This document shows positions 4,622 through 5,948 of a stretch of DNA of 5,948 nt, one piece after another. The stretch is taken from positions 4,298-10,245 of the forward strand of contig DGVK01000012.1 in the NCBI GenBank assembly GCA_002395905.1, written 5' to 3'. Below the pieces are notes generated by a model that was not told the origin of the DNA, did no database searches, and worked only from the letters and a program-made list of their open reading frames with translations. The DNA is from Verrucomicrobia bacterium UBA4286. GTDB taxonomy: Bacteria > Verrucomicrobiota > Kiritimatiellia > RFP12 > UBA1067. A program made the position numbers and the translations under genes. How positions within the stretch are numbered: the first letter of the stretch is position 1; each line of letters opens with the position of its first letter.

Positions 4622-5948
4622 AGTGGTTTTCAAATGTAAAGGCCGTGTTCCGGCGCGAGTTCAAGAGCTACTTCGACTCGCCGGTGGCGTATGTATTCCT
4701 TACGGCGTTTCTCGTCCTTGTCGGATTCCTCACGTTCGGCGTGGCGATGTTCTACGAGCGCCGCCAGGCCGATCTCATGCCGTTCTTCTTCTGGCATCCG
4801 TGGGTTTATCTTCTGCTGGTGCCGGCCGCGACGATGGGCACCTGGGCTGACGAGCGCAGAAACGGCACTGCCGAGCTGCTGCTCACTCTGCCTATGACGG
4901 CGACGCAGGCGCTTGTCGGCAAGTTCCTCGCCGCATGGGCGTTTCTAGGCATCGCCCTCGCGCTTACGTTCCCTGTGGCGGCGACGGCGGCATACCTCGG
5001 CTCGCCCGACTGGGGGGCGGTTTTCTGCGGCTACCTCGGCTCGCTTCTCTTCGCGGGCGCGGCGGCGGCGATAGGACTTTTCGCCTCGACGCTTTCGCGC
5101 TCCAGCGTGGTAGGGTTCGTGATATCGCTGGCGCTCGTGTTCCTGCTGATAATCGTCGGCTTCAGCCCTGTAACCTCGGCGGTCGCCAACTGGGGTGTGC
5201 CGACTGCGATAGTGAACGGGATCGCCGCCTGCTCGCTTCTCACCCACTTCGAGTCGATGCAGCGCGGAGTTGTCGACCTTGCCGACATCGGCTATTACAT
5301 AGGCCTTGCCGTATTCATGGTCGCGGCCGCGAAGGCCGTGACCGACGGGCGTCGCGGCTCGACCGGCAATGCGCTCGCGCTGGCGATCCTCGCGGTGATC
5401 GTTGTCGCGGCGGACGTTGTTCTGGCGAATCTGCCGCTCAGGGCCGACTTCACGGCCGAGAGGCTTTACACGCTTTCTGACGGCTCCAAGAAGGTTCTCG
5501 CCAAGCTCGACGCCGACGTCACGCTCAAGTACTATGTGAGCTCCAGCGCGGCCGATATGCCGGTGAACCTCAAGACATACGCCAATCAGGTCGAGAACCT
5601 GCTGAAGGAGTACGAGAGGGCGTCCGGCGGACGGCTTGTTCTCGAAGCCTACGACCCCAAACCCGATTCCGACGCGGAGGAATGGGCGCAGCGTTACGGC
5701 ATCGAGCCGCGCACCGTGAATCCTTTCGGCGCTCCCGTCTATTTCGGCGTAGTAGCGGTGTGCGGCGACCGTGAAGAGGCGCTCGCCCGCCTAACGCCCG
5801 AGACGGAATCCACGCTTGAGTACGATCTCACGCGCCTCGTGACGCGCGTCGCGTGGCCGGAGCGTCCCGTCGTAGGTCTGATGACCTCGCTTGATGGAGT
5901 CCTCGGCGGCGAGATGAACCCGATGATGATGCAGATGGGGCAGCGTCC
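4618..5948 (+). CDS. ABC-2 type permease fused to GldG-like auxiliary domain (partial, runs off the window)
   Basis: The frame stays open from the ATG at 4618 to the window edge, giving 443 residues with no stop. Residues 1-240 are a GldF/NosY-like permease with hydrophobic segments near 22-45, 56-76, 103-127, 134-158, 163-183 and 223-240. The cytoplasmic motif DERRNGTAELLLTLPM (78-93) is typical of ABC-2 permeases. After a short polar link (241-250) a seventh segment (251-271) leads into a GldG-type domain. Its hallmark ADFTAERLYTLSDGSKKVL (276-294) precedes a soluble region, probably extracytoplasmic, of the ABC_transp_aux (PF09822) kind. In Flavobacterium GldF and GldG are separate proteins; here one chain carries both. 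It should form an exporter with the ATPase encoded just upstream. Full GldG domains are longer, so a sizeable C-terminal part is probably missing. Substrate unknown. Confidence 0.85.
   Translation, partial: MKWFSNVKAVFRREFKSYFDSPVAYVFLTAFLVLVGFLTFGVAMFYERRQADLMPFFFWHPWVYLLLVPAATMGTWADERRNGTAELLLTLPMTATQALVGKFLAAWAFLGIALALTFPVAATAAYLGSPDWGAVFCGYLGSLLFAGAAAAIGLFASTLSRSSVVGFVISLALVFLLIIVGFSPVTSAVANWGVPTAIVNGIAACSLLTHFESMQRGVVDLADIGYYIGLAVFMVAAAKAVTDGRRGSTGNALALAILAVIVVAADVVLANLPLRADFTAERLYTLSDGSKKVLAKLDADVTLKYYVSSSAADMPVNLKTYANQVENLLKEYERASGGRLVLEAYDPKPDSDAEEWAQRYGIEPRTVNPFGAPVYFGVVAVCGDREEALARLTPETESTLEYDLTRLVTRVAWPERPVVGLMTSLDGVLGGEMNPMMMQMGQR

Noticed and set aside
3872..4633. Antisense open frame (253 codons) opposite the ABC ATPase
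   Set aside because: It covers the ATPase gene almost exactly and shows no recognisable domain; codon-phase shadow.
4935..5480. Alternative + frame inside the permease region
   Set aside because: The frame from 4618 encodes coherent membrane segments and ABC-2 motifs; the alternative is an Arg-rich shadow.
3893..5948. Gliding-motility machinery
   Set aside because: GldA/F/G-like proteins occur widely in non-gliding bacteria and no other gld or spr gene is in view; generic ABC-2 exporter is the safer reading.

Overview
This window of about 5.9 kb is GC-rich. It reads like ordinary chromosomal DNA from a Gram-negative-type bacterium, with four genes, all on the + strand. The best guess for the source is the PVC group (Kiritimatiellota, Verrucomicrobiota or Lentisphaerota) or a similar deep lineage. 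That guess rests on my recollection of protein style: a GlgA with an N-terminal insertion, Gld-type ABC components outside an obvious Bacteroidota context, and REP-like GGGGAC repeats. No phylogenetic marker is present, so the assignment is weak.

Layout. Positions 1-508 contain no gene I can defend. They hold a degenerate 22-bp tandem repeat at the left edge, a REP/MITE-like cluster of GGGGAC/GTCCCC palindromes (110-191), a weak terminator-like hairpin, a spaced inverted repeat (422-476), and an extended -10 promoter (492-500) almost touching the first start codon. Next comes an OadA/PycB-type carboxyltransferase with its own C-terminal biotinyl domain (509-2203). After 34 nt follows a GT5 glycogen/starch synthase, glgA (2238-3749), probably in the same transcript. 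A 143-nt gap carries a weak hairpin, a perfect 7-7-7 inverted repeat and a second extended -10 box. It leads into an ATG-overlapping pair: a GldA/NosF-like ABC ATPase (3893-4621), and a permease fused to a GldG-like auxiliary domain (4618 to the window end, incomplete).

How the genes work together. The first two belong to central carbon metabolism: oxaloacetate/pyruvate carboxyl chemistry and glycogen storage. They look like a two-gene unit driven from the promoter at 492-500. The last two form a separate ABC-2-type exporter operon with its own promoter and possible operator; its substrate cannot be told from sequence.

I found no clearly new system. The points most worth a second look are the AccB-like biotin domain on the OadA-type protein, the apparently leaderless oadA start, the permease-GldG fusion, the dyad at the ABC promoter, and the GGGGAC repeat cluster.
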